Below are positions 35,535-44,160 of a stretch of DNA of 64,000 nucleotides, piece by piece. The notes below the pieces were generated by a model. The model saw only the letters and a program-made list of their open reading frames with translations, searched no databases and was not told where the DNA came from. This DNA comes from Blautia sp. An249 (GTDB lineage: Bacteria; Bacillota; Clostridia; Lachnospirales; Lachnospiraceae). How positions within the stretch are numbered: position 1 is the stretch's first letter; each line of letters starts with the position of its first letter. The stretch is taken from assembly GCF_002159835.1 (NCBI RefSeq), contig NZ_NFJL01000008.1, positions 115,094-179,093 of the forward strand, read 5' to 3'. The translations under genes and the position numbers were made by a program.

Positions 35535-36359
35535 ATGGAACATGGGAAAGAATTTATTAAGAATCTGGAAAGGATGGGGCAGAGGCTGAGGCGGGATGTG
35601 ATACTCAGTATCGGAACAGGAGTGGCGGGACATCTTGGCGGTTCCTGTTCATCGGCAGACCTTGTGGCGGCTTTGTATTTTTACAAGATGAAACATGATC
35701 CCCAGAATCCACAGTCTGAAGACCGGGATCGGTTTTTGCTGAGTAAAGGGCATGTGGCAATTTTGCAGTATGCGGCTCTGGCAGAAAGCGGTTATTTTCC
35801 GGTGGAAGATCTGAAGCATACGAAGGAAATCGGATTTTATCTGCAGGGACATCCGGATTTCCTGAAGACGCCGGGGATTGAGGCAGGCACTGGCTCTTTG
35901 GGACAGGGACTTTCCATCGGCCTGGGAATGGCGCTTGGAATGAAGCTGGATGAAAAAGAGAGAAAGGTTTACGTTCTGTGCGGAGACGGCGAAATTGCAG
36001 AAGGACAGATATGGGAGGCGGCCATGGCAGCCAGCGCCTATAAGGCAGATAATCTGGTGGCCATTGTGGATCAGAATCACCTTCAGGCCAATGGAAGAAT
36101 TAAAGAACGGATGGACTCAGGCAGTATTTCCGCAAAGTTTTTAAGTTTTGGATGGCATGTGATTGAGATTAACGGCCACGATATGAAGGAAATTATCAGG
36201 GCATTGGATGAAGCGGATACCATAAAAGGAGCGCCTACAGTTATTATTGCAGAAACAGTGAAGGGAAAAGGAATTTCCTTTGCTGAGAATGTGGTGAAAT
36301 TCCACAATGGAATGTTAAATGAAGAAATGTATCGGCAGGCATTGGAAGAGCTGATCTGA
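35535..36359 (+). CDS. Transketolase, N-terminal subunit
   Basis: The thiamine diphosphate pyrophosphate-binding half of a split transketolase, 274 residues. The TPP motif GDGEIAEGQIWEAAMAASAYKADNLVAIVDQNHLQANG is present (key GDGEIAEGQIWEA and VDQNHLQ), as is GTGSLGQGLSIGLGMALG and the GHP motif GHPDFLKTP. It pairs with the next gene, which holds the pyrimidine and C-terminal domains. Two-gene transketolases are common in Firmicutes and archaea and often sit in substrate-specific catabolic clusters. AACGGAGGAG precedes ATG. First gene behind a consensus promoter with palindromes. Confidence 0.93.
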   Translation: MEHGKEFIKNLERMGQRLRRDVILSIGTGVAGHLGGSCSSADLVAALYFYKMKHDPQNPQSEDRDRFLLSKGHVAILQYAALAESGYFPVEDLKHTKEIGFYLQGHPDFLKTPGIEAGTGSLGQGLSIGLGMALGMKLDEKERKVYVLCGDGEIAEGQIWEAAMAASAYKADNLVAIVDQNHLQANGRIKERMDSGSISAKFLSFGWHVIEINGHDMKEIIRALDEADTIKGAPTVIIAETVKGKGISFAENVVKFHNGMLNEEMYRQALEELI

Positions 36360-36376
36360 GAAAGGGAGGGAAAGGT

Positions 36377-37330
36377 ATGAGCTGTACAAATCAGAGGACA
36401 GCATATGGAAACACTTTGGTAGAGCTGGGGGAAAAGGATGACAGAATTGTGGTTCTGGATGCAGACCTGGGAGGTTCCACTATGGGGAAAATGTTTGAGG
36501 AAAAGTTTCCCAAAAGGCATTTTGAAATGGGAATTGCAGAAGCGAATATGACAAGCGTGGCGGCTGGTCTGGCTCAGACGGGAAAAATCCCTTTCACCAA
36601 TTCTTTTGCAGTATTTTCCGGAGGGAGGGCATTTGATCAGATTCGTCAGACCATTGCAATCGGAAAACTAAATGTGAAGATCTGCGGCTCTTCCTCCGGG
36701 ATGTCGGACTTTGGAGACGGAGCCACCCATCAATGCATTGAAGATATGGCAATCTTCAGAGCCCTTCCCAATATGACAGTACTCTGTCCGGCGGACGCCA
36801 ATGAGACGGCAGAGGCGGTAAAGGCTATGGCCAGAATGAAGGGTCCCTGCTATATCCGGCTGAACAGGAATGATTACCCCAATGTGACAGAGGAAGGGAA
36901 ACCGTTTCAGATAGGGGTACCTGCAGTCCTGAAAGAGGGAAACGAGATTGCCGTTTTTGCAACCGGGTATATGGTGGGCCTGGCGCTGGAGGCCGCCGGG
37001 GAACTGGAAAAGGAAGTCTCAGTAAAGGTTATCAATATTTCCACCATTAAACCCATGGATGAGGAACGGGTAAAAGAACTTGTAAAGGACTGCCGGGGAA
37101 TTGTGACAGCAGAAGAGCACAATGTGAAAGGCGGAATGGGAAGCGCCGTAGCGGAAGTATTAAGAAAAGAGTGTAAGCCCATAGAATTTGTGGGCGTACA
37201 GGATACGTTTGGAAGCAGCGCCCATAAGTATCAGGAGGTATTGAACTACTACGGACTGACCAAAGAAGAAATTTCCAGAGCCATCCGGGAAATAAATGAA
37301 CTGACAAAAGAAAGGAGCAGCAGAAAATGA
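36377..37330 (+). CDS. Transketolase, C-terminal subunit
   Basis: The 317-residue partner with the pyrimidine-binding domain (catalytic Glu in FEMGIAEANMTSVAAGLA, key GIAEANM) and the C-terminal Rossmann-like domain. Conserved GATHQCIEDMAIFRALPNM and CYIRLNR follow. It starts 17 bases after the first subunit with AGGGAGGG, and its stop overlaps the next start by 4 bases (ATGA). Together they move a two-carbon ketol group between sugars; here the surrounding genes suggest a dedicated acceptor or donor, not the pentose phosphate cycle itself. Confidence 0.93.
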   Translation: MSCTNQRTAYGNTLVELGEKDDRIVVLDADLGGSTMGKMFEEKFPKRHFEMGIAEANMTSVAAGLAQTGKIPFTNSFAVFSGGRAFDQIRQTIAIGKLNVKICGSSSGMSDFGDGATHQCIEDMAIFRALPNMTVLCPADANETAEAVKAMARMKGPCYIRLNRNDYPNVTEEGKPFQIGVPAVLKEGNEIAVFATGYMVGLALEAAGELEKEVSVKVINISTIKPMDEERVKELVKDCRGIVTAEEHNVKGGMGSAVAEVLRKECKPIEFVGVQDTFGSSAHKYQEVLNYYGLTKEEISRAIREINELTKERSSRK

Positions 37331-38208
37331 GAATCGGATTTATCGGATTAGGGATTATGGGGAAACCGATGGTGAAGAATCTGCTGAAAGCAGGCCATGA
37401 GGTAATCGCCTATGATATTTTAAAAGAGAATGTGGCAAAGGCAGTGGAAATGGGAGCTGCCGGGGCGAAATCATCCAGAGATGTGGCAGAACAGTGCAGC
37501 CTGATTATTACCATGCTGCCGAATTCGCCTCATGTAAAGGCAGTAATTATGGGAAAAGACGGGGTACTGGAAGGAGCAAAAGAAGGAACCATCCTGATTG
37601 ACATGAGTTCCATTGCCCCCCTGGCTTCGAAAGAAATCTGCCGGGAATGCAAAAAGAAAAAAGTTAAAATGATAGATGCTCCTGTTTCCGGGGGAGAGCC
37701 TAAGGCCATTGACGGAACCATGTCCATCATGGTGGGAGGCGACAGGGAAGTGTATGAAGAAGTCTATGATGTGTTGATGGCTATGGGCGGAAGCGCTGTT
37801 TACTGCGGGGAGACAGGAGCCGGAAACACCACCAAGCTGGCTAACCAGGTTATTGTAGCTTTAAATATTGCGGCGGTATCGGAGGCGTTTATGCTAAGTA
37901 CAAAGGCGGGCGTAGATCCCGGCCAGGTCTTTGAAGCGATCCGCGGCGGACTGGCAGGTTCTACCGTTATGAATGCCAAAGTACCAATGATCACAGCAGG
38001 AGATTATCAGCCGGGATTTAAAATTGATTTACATATTAAGGATTTAAATAACGCTCTGGAAACGGCCCACCAAGTGGGAGCCCCGCTGCCGCTGACCTCT
38101 GTGGTCATGGAAATGATGCAGAATCTGCGGGCTGATGGCTATGGGCAAAAGGATCACAGTGCAGTTGCAAAATTTTATGAAAAGCTGACAGGAACCAGGA
38201 TTAAGTAA
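37327..38208 (+). CDS. Beta-hydroxyacid dehydrogenase (HIBADH/GarR family)
   Basis: A 293-residue NAD(P)-dependent reductase. The Rossmann motif is GFIGLGIMGKPM; the substrate-binding DAPVSGGEPKAIDGT follows, and the catalytic Lys is in GAGNTTKLANQ. Family members include tartronate semialdehyde reductase and 3-hydroxyisobutyrate dehydrogenase. Translation is coupled to the transketolase by a 4-base overlap. In this operon it probably reduces or oxidises a short hydroxyaldehyde or hydroxyacid arising from the transketolase or isomerase step. The substrate is unknown. Confidence 0.92.
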   Translation: MRIGFIGLGIMGKPMVKNLLKAGHEVIAYDILKENVAKAVEMGAAGAKSSRDVAEQCSLIITMLPNSPHVKAVIMGKDGVLEGAKEGTILIDMSSIAPLASKEICRECKKKKVKMIDAPVSGGEPKAIDGTMSIMVGGDREVYEEVYDVLMAMGGSAVYCGETGAGNTTKLANQVIVALNIAAVSEAFMLSTKAGVDPGQVFEAIRGGLAGSTVMNAKVPMITAGDYQPGFKIDLHIKDLNNALETAHQVGAPLPLTSVVMEMMQNLRADGYGQKDHSAVAKFYEKLTGTRIK

Positions 38209-38227
38209 ACAGATCGGGAGGAAAGAA

Positions 38228-39034
38228 ATGAGATACGGCTGTTGCCTGAATATGGTTGCAAAAGGCGAGGACAAAACAGGAATCGAATGGATAGAAAAGC
38301 TGGCAGAGATGGGATTCGATTATGCAGAACTTCCCCTGGCAGAAATAATGATGTTATCTGAAGCAGAGTTTAAAGCATTTAAAAAGAAAGTCCGTAAATC
38401 CGGAATTGCCTGCGAAGTGTGCAACAACTTTTTCCCTGCTTCTCTGCGCCTGACAGGAGAACAGGTTTCCGGCAGGGAAATGAGAAACTATGTCAGAAAA
38501 GCCTTAAGGCGGGCAAGGGAAATGGGAACACAGATCCTTGTATTCGGAAGTGGTCCGGCCAAAAACATACCGGAAGGTTTTCCGTTTCAGAAAGGGTATG
38601 AACAGATTGTAAATCTGCTGCGGGAAATCAGCCGGCCGGCACGGGAATGCGGGATTACCATTGTAATCGAACCGCTTCGTAAGGAGGAATGCAATATTAT
38701 CAATACTTTTGAAGAAGGCTGCCGGCTGTCCAGGAGGATCAACCAGGAGAATGTGAAGGTACTGGTGGATTTCTACCATCTGTCAGAAGAGAAGGAACCT
38801 GTGGAACATATCGCAGAAGAAGGAGAGACTTATTTACGTCATGTGCATTTTGCTGAGCCAATGGGGAGAGTTTATCCCAGGCAGGCAAAAGAGAGCAGTT
38901 ATCAGCCGTTTTTTCAGGCGCTGAAAACAGCCGGATACGACGGAAGAATAAGCCTGGAGGCTTACAGCCGGGATTTTGAAAAAGATGCGGCCGTATCTCT
39001 TGCTCTTTTGAAAAAGGCAGAAAAAGGATTTTAA
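38228..39034 (+). CDS. Sugar-phosphate isomerase/epimerase-like TIM barrel
   Basis: A 268-residue protein of the AP-endonuclease-2/xylose-isomerase-like superfamily. Likely metal ligands are Glu in ITIVIEPLRKE, Asp in KVLVDFYHLSE, His in RHVHFAEP and Glu in GRISLEAYSRD, the usual Glu-Asp-His-Glu set. Relatives isomerise or epimerise sugars such as hydroxypyruvate, tagatose or dehydroshikimate-type substrates. CGGGAGGAAAG precedes the start. It lies 19 bases after the dehydrogenase and 36 bases before the TRAP binding protein. No kinase is encoded, so the substrate may be unphosphorylated. Confidence 0.88.
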   Translation: MRYGCCLNMVAKGEDKTGIEWIEKLAEMGFDYAELPLAEIMMLSEAEFKAFKKKVRKSGIACEVCNNFFPASLRLTGEQVSGREMRNYVRKALRRAREMGTQILVFGSGPAKNIPEGFPFQKGYEQIVNLLREISRPARECGITIVIEPLRKEECNIINTFEEGCRLSRRINQENVKVLVDFYHLSEEKEPVEHIAEEGETYLRHVHFAEPMGRVYPRQAKESSYQPFFQALKTAGYDGRISLEAYSRDFEKDAAVSLALLKKAEKGF

Positions 39035-39070
39035 CATTTGTTTATGGGTGAAGGTACAGGAGGAGAATGT

Positions 39071-40114
39071 ATGTTAAAAAAATTAGCGGGTGTAGTACTG
39101 GCATTTATACTGACAGTTTCTTTTGCAGGGTGCGGGGGAAATTCTGAAGAACCAGGTGCGGGGGAAGGAACCTCTGGCACAGGCAGCGGATATTCCGGAC
39201 AGGAATATACGCTGAAACTGGCGCATCATTTAAACGATACCCACACAGCCAGTGAGTTTGCCCAGGAGTTTGCAGATCTTGTAGAGGAAGAAAGCGGAGG
39301 AAAAATTAAGATAGAGCTGTACGGAAACAGTCAGCTGGGTAACCAGTCAGAAAACGCAGAGGCAGTCAGAATGGGAACCATAGATATGTGTCTGAATGAC
39401 TTTCCGACACTGGCCACCGTTTATCCGAAAGCAGATGTAGTGGCTCTGCCCTATGTATTTCAGGACTGGGAAAATGTAGAGGCTTTCTATGAAAGTGATC
39501 CCTTCAGGGAAATGATTGAAGACATGGCCGGCGAGATTGGCGTAAGAGTAATCGGCCCGAGCATGGACGCATTCCGCTACATTTATTCAAAAGAGAAAAT
39601 TGAAAATTTAGATGATATGAAAAGTATGAAGATAAGGGTACCGGATGTACCGTTGTATGTTTCTACTTTCGAGGCATTAGGATGCGCGCCCACGCCGATT
39701 TCTTTCAGCGAGATGTACACTTCTCTGCAGACGGGAGTCGTAGACGGCCTGGAAAACTCCAATAATACCGTATATACCAGCGCCTTATATGAACAGGTAA
39801 AATATGCGGCAAAAACAGGACATATTTTCTGTGATATGAGTCTGATGATCAATGAGAGCGTGTACCAGGGAATGGAGGAAGAGGCCAGAACCATTGTTGC
39901 ACAGTGTGCAGAAAAGGCAGCGCAGAATCATTATCAGAGAGCCATTGAGGCAGACAGTGAATATGAGAAACTTCTGGAAGAGGAAGGAATGGAATTTGCA
40001 GACGTAGATAAAGAAGAATTCCGGGAAGCCTGCCAGGGTGTCTGGAAGGAATATACAGATAACGTGGAAGGCGGACAGGAGTTAATTGACTGTATTCAAA
40101 GTCTGACAGAATGA
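39071..40114 (+). CDS. TRAP transporter substrate-binding lipoprotein (DctP)
   Basis: A 347-residue extracytoplasmic solute receptor. The signal MLKKLAGVVLAFILTVSFAGC ends in the lipobox SFAGC (shown here in its last part), then a Gly/Ser linker and the DctP domain: LKLAHHLNDTHTASEFAQEF, GNSQLGNQSENAEAVRMG, KMKIRVPDVPLYVSTFEALG and LQTGVVDGLENSN. The Arg in MKIRVPD typically binds a carboxylate, so an organic-acid ligand is likely. ATG 39071 after AGGAGGAG is preferred over 39038. It leads the DctPQM set. Confidence 0.93.
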   Translation: MLKKLAGVVLAFILTVSFAGCGGNSEEPGAGEGTSGTGSGYSGQEYTLKLAHHLNDTHTASEFAQEFADLVEEESGGKIKIELYGNSQLGNQSENAEAVRMGTIDMCLNDFPTLATVYPKADVVALPYVFQDWENVEAFYESDPFREMIEDMAGEIGVRVIGPSMDAFRYIYSKEKIENLDDMKSMKIRVPDVPLYVSTFEALGCAPTPISFSEMYTSLQTGVVDGLENSNNTVYTSALYEQVKYAAKTGHIFCDMSLMINESVYQGMEEEARTIVAQCAEKAAQNHYQRAIEADSEYEKLLEEEGMEFADVDKEEFREACQGVWKEYTDNVEGGQELIDCIQSLTE

Positions 40115-40137
40115 GAGAACCGGAGGGAGGTGGTCTT

Positions 40138-40665
40138 ATGAATCTGTTAAAAAAGGCAGACGGGTATCTGGATAAGTTTTTCAAAGTTTTGTATTACCTT
40201 GCAGGGTATCTGTTAATGATTCTTTTAATTGTCTGTGCAGCCAATGTTGTTACCAGGACAGCCGGTCATCCCCTGGCCTGGGCTGACGAACTCCAGAGAT
40301 TTGTGATGATCTGGATGACCTTTCTGGCAGCCCCGGTTTTAATCGTCAGGAAAGAGCATCTGGTAGTAGATTTAGTGGCAACCTTTGTACACAATGAAAA
40401 AGCAAGAAGAATCATGTATCTGACAGGAAATGTGATTTTACTGGTCTTTGTAATTTATTTTACGGGCCCCTGCATTGAACTGGTAACGAAAAATCTGATT
40501 GCAAAATCTGCAGCCATGCGAATTCCCATGGGATATGTCTATCTTTGTATGCCAATCGGAATGATCCTGTGTGCCGTGGGACAGCTGAAAAATATTCTGG
40601 GGGAGTTTTGGCAGATGAAAGAACAGGAAACAGGGGGAACTGCAGAGGAAGAAGGGAGGAATTAA
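40138..40665 (+). CDS. TRAP transporter small permease (DctQ)
   Basis: A 175-residue protein with four membrane helices, as in DctQ: YYLAGYLLMILLIVCAANVVTR (part), the conserved ADELQRFVMIWMTFLAAPVL, IMYLTGNVILLVFVIYF and AMRIPMGYVYLCMPIGMILCAVGQ in part. ATG 40138 is chosen because GGAGGGAGG lies just ahead; an earlier Met at 40111 overlaps the DctP stop. It couples the binding protein to the large permease. C-terminus acidic. Confidence 0.9.
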   Translation: MNLLKKADGYLDKFFKVLYYLAGYLLMILLIVCAANVVTRTAGHPLAWADELQRFVMIWMTFLAAPVLIVRKEHLVVDLVATFVHNEKARRIMYLTGNVILLVFVIYFTGPCIELVTKNLIAKSAAMRIPMGYVYLCMPIGMILCAVGQLKNILGEFWQMKEQETGGTAEEEGRN

Positions 40666-40668
40666 AAG

Positions 40669-41946
40669 ATGGCAGCAGCGGTTTTATTCCTGATTTTTAT
40701 TATGATGCTGATTTTTGCAGTGCCACTTGCTTTTGCTATGGGAGCGGCAGGTTCTGTTGCGGTGCTGTTGGACGGAAACGTGGATATTTTAGGAATTGTT
40801 CCCCGTGTCTTTGCGGGAATGAATTCGGTAGCTATGATGGCAATTCCATTTTTTATACTTTCCGGTTCCATTATGGAGGCGGGAAATATATCTAAGGAGC
40901 TGGTGAATTTTGCCAAAGCTCTGGTGGGCCATTTAAGAGGAGGACTGGCTCATGTGTGTGTGGTATCCTGCATGCTGTTTGCCGCTGTTTCCGGCTCTTC
41001 CGTGGCTACAGCCCTTGCATTTGGAAATATCTTAGTGCCGGCGATGAATAAGGACGGATATGATAAGTCTTTTACGGCCACGCTGCAGGCCTGCGGGGGA
41101 ACCATTGGACCCATTATTCCGCCCAGTATCCTGATGGTTATGTATTGTTCGATTGCAGGAATTTCTGTAGGTTCTATGTTTATGGCCGGCGTGGTACCCG
41201 GGATTTTAATGGGTATCGCTCTGATGATTGTTTCCTATTTCTACGCGAAGAAAAACAACATTCCTAAAAGTGAAAAGATGCCGGCAAAGGAAAAAGTGAG
41301 GGTTATCTTAAAGGCCGTCTGGGCGCTTTTGATGCCGGTTATTATTATCGGGGGAACCATGAGCGGATTCTGCAGCCCTTCCGAGGCCGGAATGCTGGCC
41401 TGTATTTACGGATTAATTGTAGGCAGGGTGGTCTATAAAGGCTTCCGACTGAAAGATTTACCGGAAGTTTTTGCAAAAGGAGCTTTAAGCGGCGCTACGA
41501 TCCTGATACTCAATGGCATGGCTAACATTATGGGATGGCAGCTTGCAAGGGTAAACTTCCCCACGATGGTCAGTGAATTTTTAGGAAACATTACCCACAG
41601 TTCTCTGGGCGTTTTATTTATTGTAGTTATTTTCCTGATGATTCTGGGAATGTTCATGGAAACCTGTGCGGCTACGGTTATTTTCGCCCCGGTGCTCTAT
41701 CCTATGGCGATTCAGTTTGGAATTGATCCCATTCAGTTTGGTTTGGTGGTAGTGTTAACTCTGGTCATCGGGCAGATCACACCCCCTGTGGGAGTCCTTC
41801 TGTCCACAACCACCTCTCTAATCGGAGTGCCCATGCAGTCTACCTTTAAATATTTAGTACCCTGTTTAATTTCGCTGCTGGTGGTATTGGTACTTTGTGT
41901 ACTGATTCCCCAGTTTAGTTTAATACTTCCTGAAATCGTATATTAA
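40669..41946 (+). CDS. TRAP transporter large permease (DctM)
   Basis: The 425-residue ion-coupled permease of the TRAP system with about twelve hydrophobic segments. Typical sequences are AMMAIPFFILSGSIMEAGNIS (key IPFFILSG), AVSGSSVATALAFGNILVPAM and ACGGTIGPIIPPSILMV, the latter two being the family signature in the paired hairpin loops, and GQITPPVGVLLSTTTSL near the end. It starts 3 bases after the DctQ stop. It imports a carboxylate-type substrate with sodium or protons. Confidence 0.95.
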   Translation: MAAAVLFLIFIMMLIFAVPLAFAMGAAGSVAVLLDGNVDILGIVPRVFAGMNSVAMMAIPFFILSGSIMEAGNISKELVNFAKALVGHLRGGLAHVCVVSCMLFAAVSGSSVATALAFGNILVPAMNKDGYDKSFTATLQACGGTIGPIIPPSILMVMYCSIAGISVGSMFMAGVVPGILMGIALMIVSYFYAKKNNIPKSEKMPAKEKVRVILKAVWALLMPVIIIGGTMSGFCSPSEAGMLACIYGLIVGRVVYKGFRLKDLPEVFAKGALSGATILILNGMANIMGWQLARVNFPTMVSEFLGNITHSSLGVLFIVVIFLMILGMFMETCAATVIFAPVLYPMAIQFGIDPIQFGLVVVLTLVIGQITPPVGVLLSTTTSLIGVPMQSTFKYLVPCLISLLVVLVLCVLIPQFSLILPEIVY

Positions 41947-41969
41947 GAGAAAGAGAGGGATAAAAGAAT

Positions 41970-43250
41970 ATGGCTTATAGAGTCAGAAGCGAAGATGTGG
42001 CGCGTTTAAGGGAACTGGGGAAGAAAGTGGCGGAGATTGCCGCAGATCCCATACAGAAAGAACATATTCAAATCTGGAAAAATGTCAATGATTTTCATAT
42101 GACAAAGCCGGCGCTGCTGGTCAGAGATTATCCGGTTTTTTTAATGAACGTGGGGGCTGAACTGACTACAACCATAGAGGATGAATTTTTAAAGACAGTG
42201 GAACAGGATTTGCTGCTGAAGATTTATGAGTGGAAACATATGCGTCTGCACCGGGTAATCCTTCCGGAAGTACGCTGTCCCGTATGTGTATCGGACAGCC
42301 TGTTCGGACTGGAACCAACGGCGCCGGACGCAGATAAAATCACAGAACAGAAGCAGGAAGCCGTGTCCAGATCCAAACATTTTGAGAGGGTTCTGGATAC
42401 GGAAGAAGATCTGGAGACCAAAATCCAGTTTCCGGAAATTATCTATGATGAGAAAAAGACCAGGGAGCGGCTGGAACTGATGCAGGAAATTTTTCAGGGG
42501 ATTCTGGAAGTGAAGCTGTATGGAATTGATTATTTTAAATTCGTGCCCTGGGATGACATGCTTCCCTGGATGAATATTGAACAGGGAATGTTTGATTTTG
42601 TTATGAATCCGGAATTTATGCATAAAGCCGTAAGAAGATATGTGGATGTATCGGTTTTCCGCGCCAGGGAATATGAACGCCTGGGCCTGATTACATCCAA
42701 CAATACCAACACCTGCGTAGGACCCGGCGGTTACGGTTATACAGACACTCTGCCCGGCCCTACCCGGACAGGTATCGGCGGAAGGCTGAAAGACAACTGG
42801 GGAGACGCGGCAGATCAGATTCTGACCTGTGTGGATCCCGGCCGGACGAAAGAATTCGCCTTTGATTATGAGAAAGAATGGGCGGATATGTTTGCTTATA
42901 TTTATTACGGATGCTGTGAGAGGCTGGATAATAAGGTGCCGGAGCTTCATACATTTTCTAATCTGCGTAAAGTCTCCATGTCACCTTTTGCAAAGCTGGA
43001 GAATGGAATGGAGAAAATCGGAGGAAATACCGTAATATCCTTTAAACCCAATTCTAATTATCTGACCCTGGATACGCCGGCCTGGGATCTGCTGGAAAAG
43101 GAGCTAAAAGAGGCCTGCCAGTGGGCGCAGAAGTATCACTGTCATCTGGAAATTATTATGAAAACCATTATTACTCTGCGGGGAGAACCACAGCGTCTGT
43201 GGAAATGGTGCGAGCTCGCAGAGCAGGTGATAAATAGATATTACAACTAA
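41970..43250 (+). CDS. Possible URO-D/corrinoid-methyltransferase-superfamily TIM barrel, function unknown
   Basis: A 426-residue soluble protein. Its C-terminal pattern (KVSMSPFAKLENGMEKIGGN, then VISFKPNS, then ELKEACQWAQKYHCHLEIIMKT) and the length fit the uroporphyrinogen-decarboxylase-like barrel superfamily, which includes corrinoid methyltransferases such as MtaA, but I see no HxCxGx zinc motif, and the N-terminal PxWxMRQAGR of true UroD is absent, so it is not a heme enzyme. Distinctive segments are VGPGGYGYTDTLPGPTRTG and ILTCVDPGRTKEFA. It lies between the TRAP permease and an SDR gene in a catabolic operon. The superfamily call is uncertain. Confidence 0.5.
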   Translation: MAYRVRSEDVARLRELGKKVAEIAADPIQKEHIQIWKNVNDFHMTKPALLVRDYPVFLMNVGAELTTTIEDEFLKTVEQDLLLKIYEWKHMRLHRVILPEVRCPVCVSDSLFGLEPTAPDADKITEQKQEAVSRSKHFERVLDTEEDLETKIQFPEIIYDEKKTRERLELMQEIFQGILEVKLYGIDYFKFVPWDDMLPWMNIEQGMFDFVMNPEFMHKAVRRYVDVSVFRAREYERLGLITSNNTNTCVGPGGYGYTDTLPGPTRTGIGGRLKDNWGDAADQILTCVDPGRTKEFAFDYEKEWADMFAYIYYGCCERLDNKVPELHTFSNLRKVSMSPFAKLENGMEKIGGNTVISFKPNSNYLTLDTPAWDLLEKELKEACQWAQKYHCHLEIIMKTIITLRGEPQRLWKWCELAEQVINRYYN

Positions 43251-43272
43251 GCAGGCAGAAAGGACGAAGAAT

Positions 43273-44082
43273 ATGAAAGAACAGGTGAAAGACAAACTGT
43301 ATGAACTCTTTTCCCTGGAAGGAAAAGTAATTCTTATGACCGGAGCTGCAGGAGCCATCGGAAGGGTCCTGGCAAAGGGGATGGCACAGGCAGGAGGAAC
43401 CATGATGCTGTGCGACAGAGAAAAAGACGGCCTGGAAGAGCTGAGAAAAGAGATTCTGCAGGAAGGAGGCAAAGGAGAAACTTACGTATTAGATGTAACG
43501 GACTTAGCCAATATAGAAGAGACAACAGAGAAAATCATCAGAGAGTACGGACAGATAGATGTGCTGGTGAATCTGGCCGGAATTAATAAAAGGGTTGCTC
43601 TTTTAGAAGGAGATGAGGAGACCTTTGACCGGATTATAGATGTGAATTTAAAGGGAACTTATTTCATGAGTCAGGCCGTGGCAAAGCATATGAAAGAAAA
43701 ACAAAAGGGAAGTATTATTAACGTAACTTCCTATAATGCGGTAATGATGTTAGGGGGAAACGGGGTCTATTGCGCTTCCAAAAGCGGGGTGGCAGCCCTT
43801 ACCAGATCTCAGGCCATTGAATGGGCCAAATATGGAATCCGCTCCAACGCTCTGTCCCCGGGACACATCAGTACCAGACTTACGGCTCAGCTCTGGGAAG
43901 ATCCAATGCGTTCCAAATATATGCTGGATCGAATTGCCATGGCCCGTCCCGGAAAACCGGAAGATTTGCTGGGGATGACTATTTTGCTTGCCAGTGATGC
44001 TTCGGCTTATATGTCTGGTATGATGTATCATGTGGATGGAGGATGCCTGGCAGGAGGACAGCCCTGGGAGATCAAAGGGTGA
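43273..44082 (+). CDS. Short-chain dehydrogenase/reductase
   Basis: A 269-residue classical SDR. The cofactor motif is TGAAGAIGRVLA, NAG-like NLAGINKR follows, and the catalytic Tyr-Lys pair is in VYCASKSGVAAL with Ser in NVTSYNAVM. The closing LLASDASAYMSGMMYHVDGG matches sugar dehydrogenases of the gluconate 5-dehydrogenase type. A polyol or sugar-acid oxidation is likely. AGAAAGGACG precedes the start. It lies between the URO-D-like gene and the FadR-type regulator. Confidence 0.9.
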   Translation: MKEQVKDKLYELFSLEGKVILMTGAAGAIGRVLAKGMAQAGGTMMLCDREKDGLEELRKEILQEGGKGETYVLDVTDLANIEETTEKIIREYGQIDVLVNLAGINKRVALLEGDEETFDRIIDVNLKGTYFMSQAVAKHMKEKQKGSIINVTSYNAVMMLGGNGVYCASKSGVAALTRSQAIEWAKYGIRSNALSPGHISTRLTAQLWEDPMRSKYMLDRIAMARPGKPEDLLGMTILLASDASAYMSGMMYHVDGGCLAGGQPWEIKG

Positions 44083-44103
44083 AGATTTAGAAGTATCAGG
44101 TTC

Positions 44104-44132
44104 TCGACAGCATTTCTCAGAAATGGTATAAT
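44104..44132 (+). promoter_or_regulatory. Promoter of the GntR/FadR regulator gene
   Basis: TCGACA (44104-44109), 17-base spacer, TATAAT (44127-44132), 28 bases before the ATG. Confidence 0.6.
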
Positions 44133-44160
44133 ATGGCTAGAATTTCGGAGGAAAAAACTA

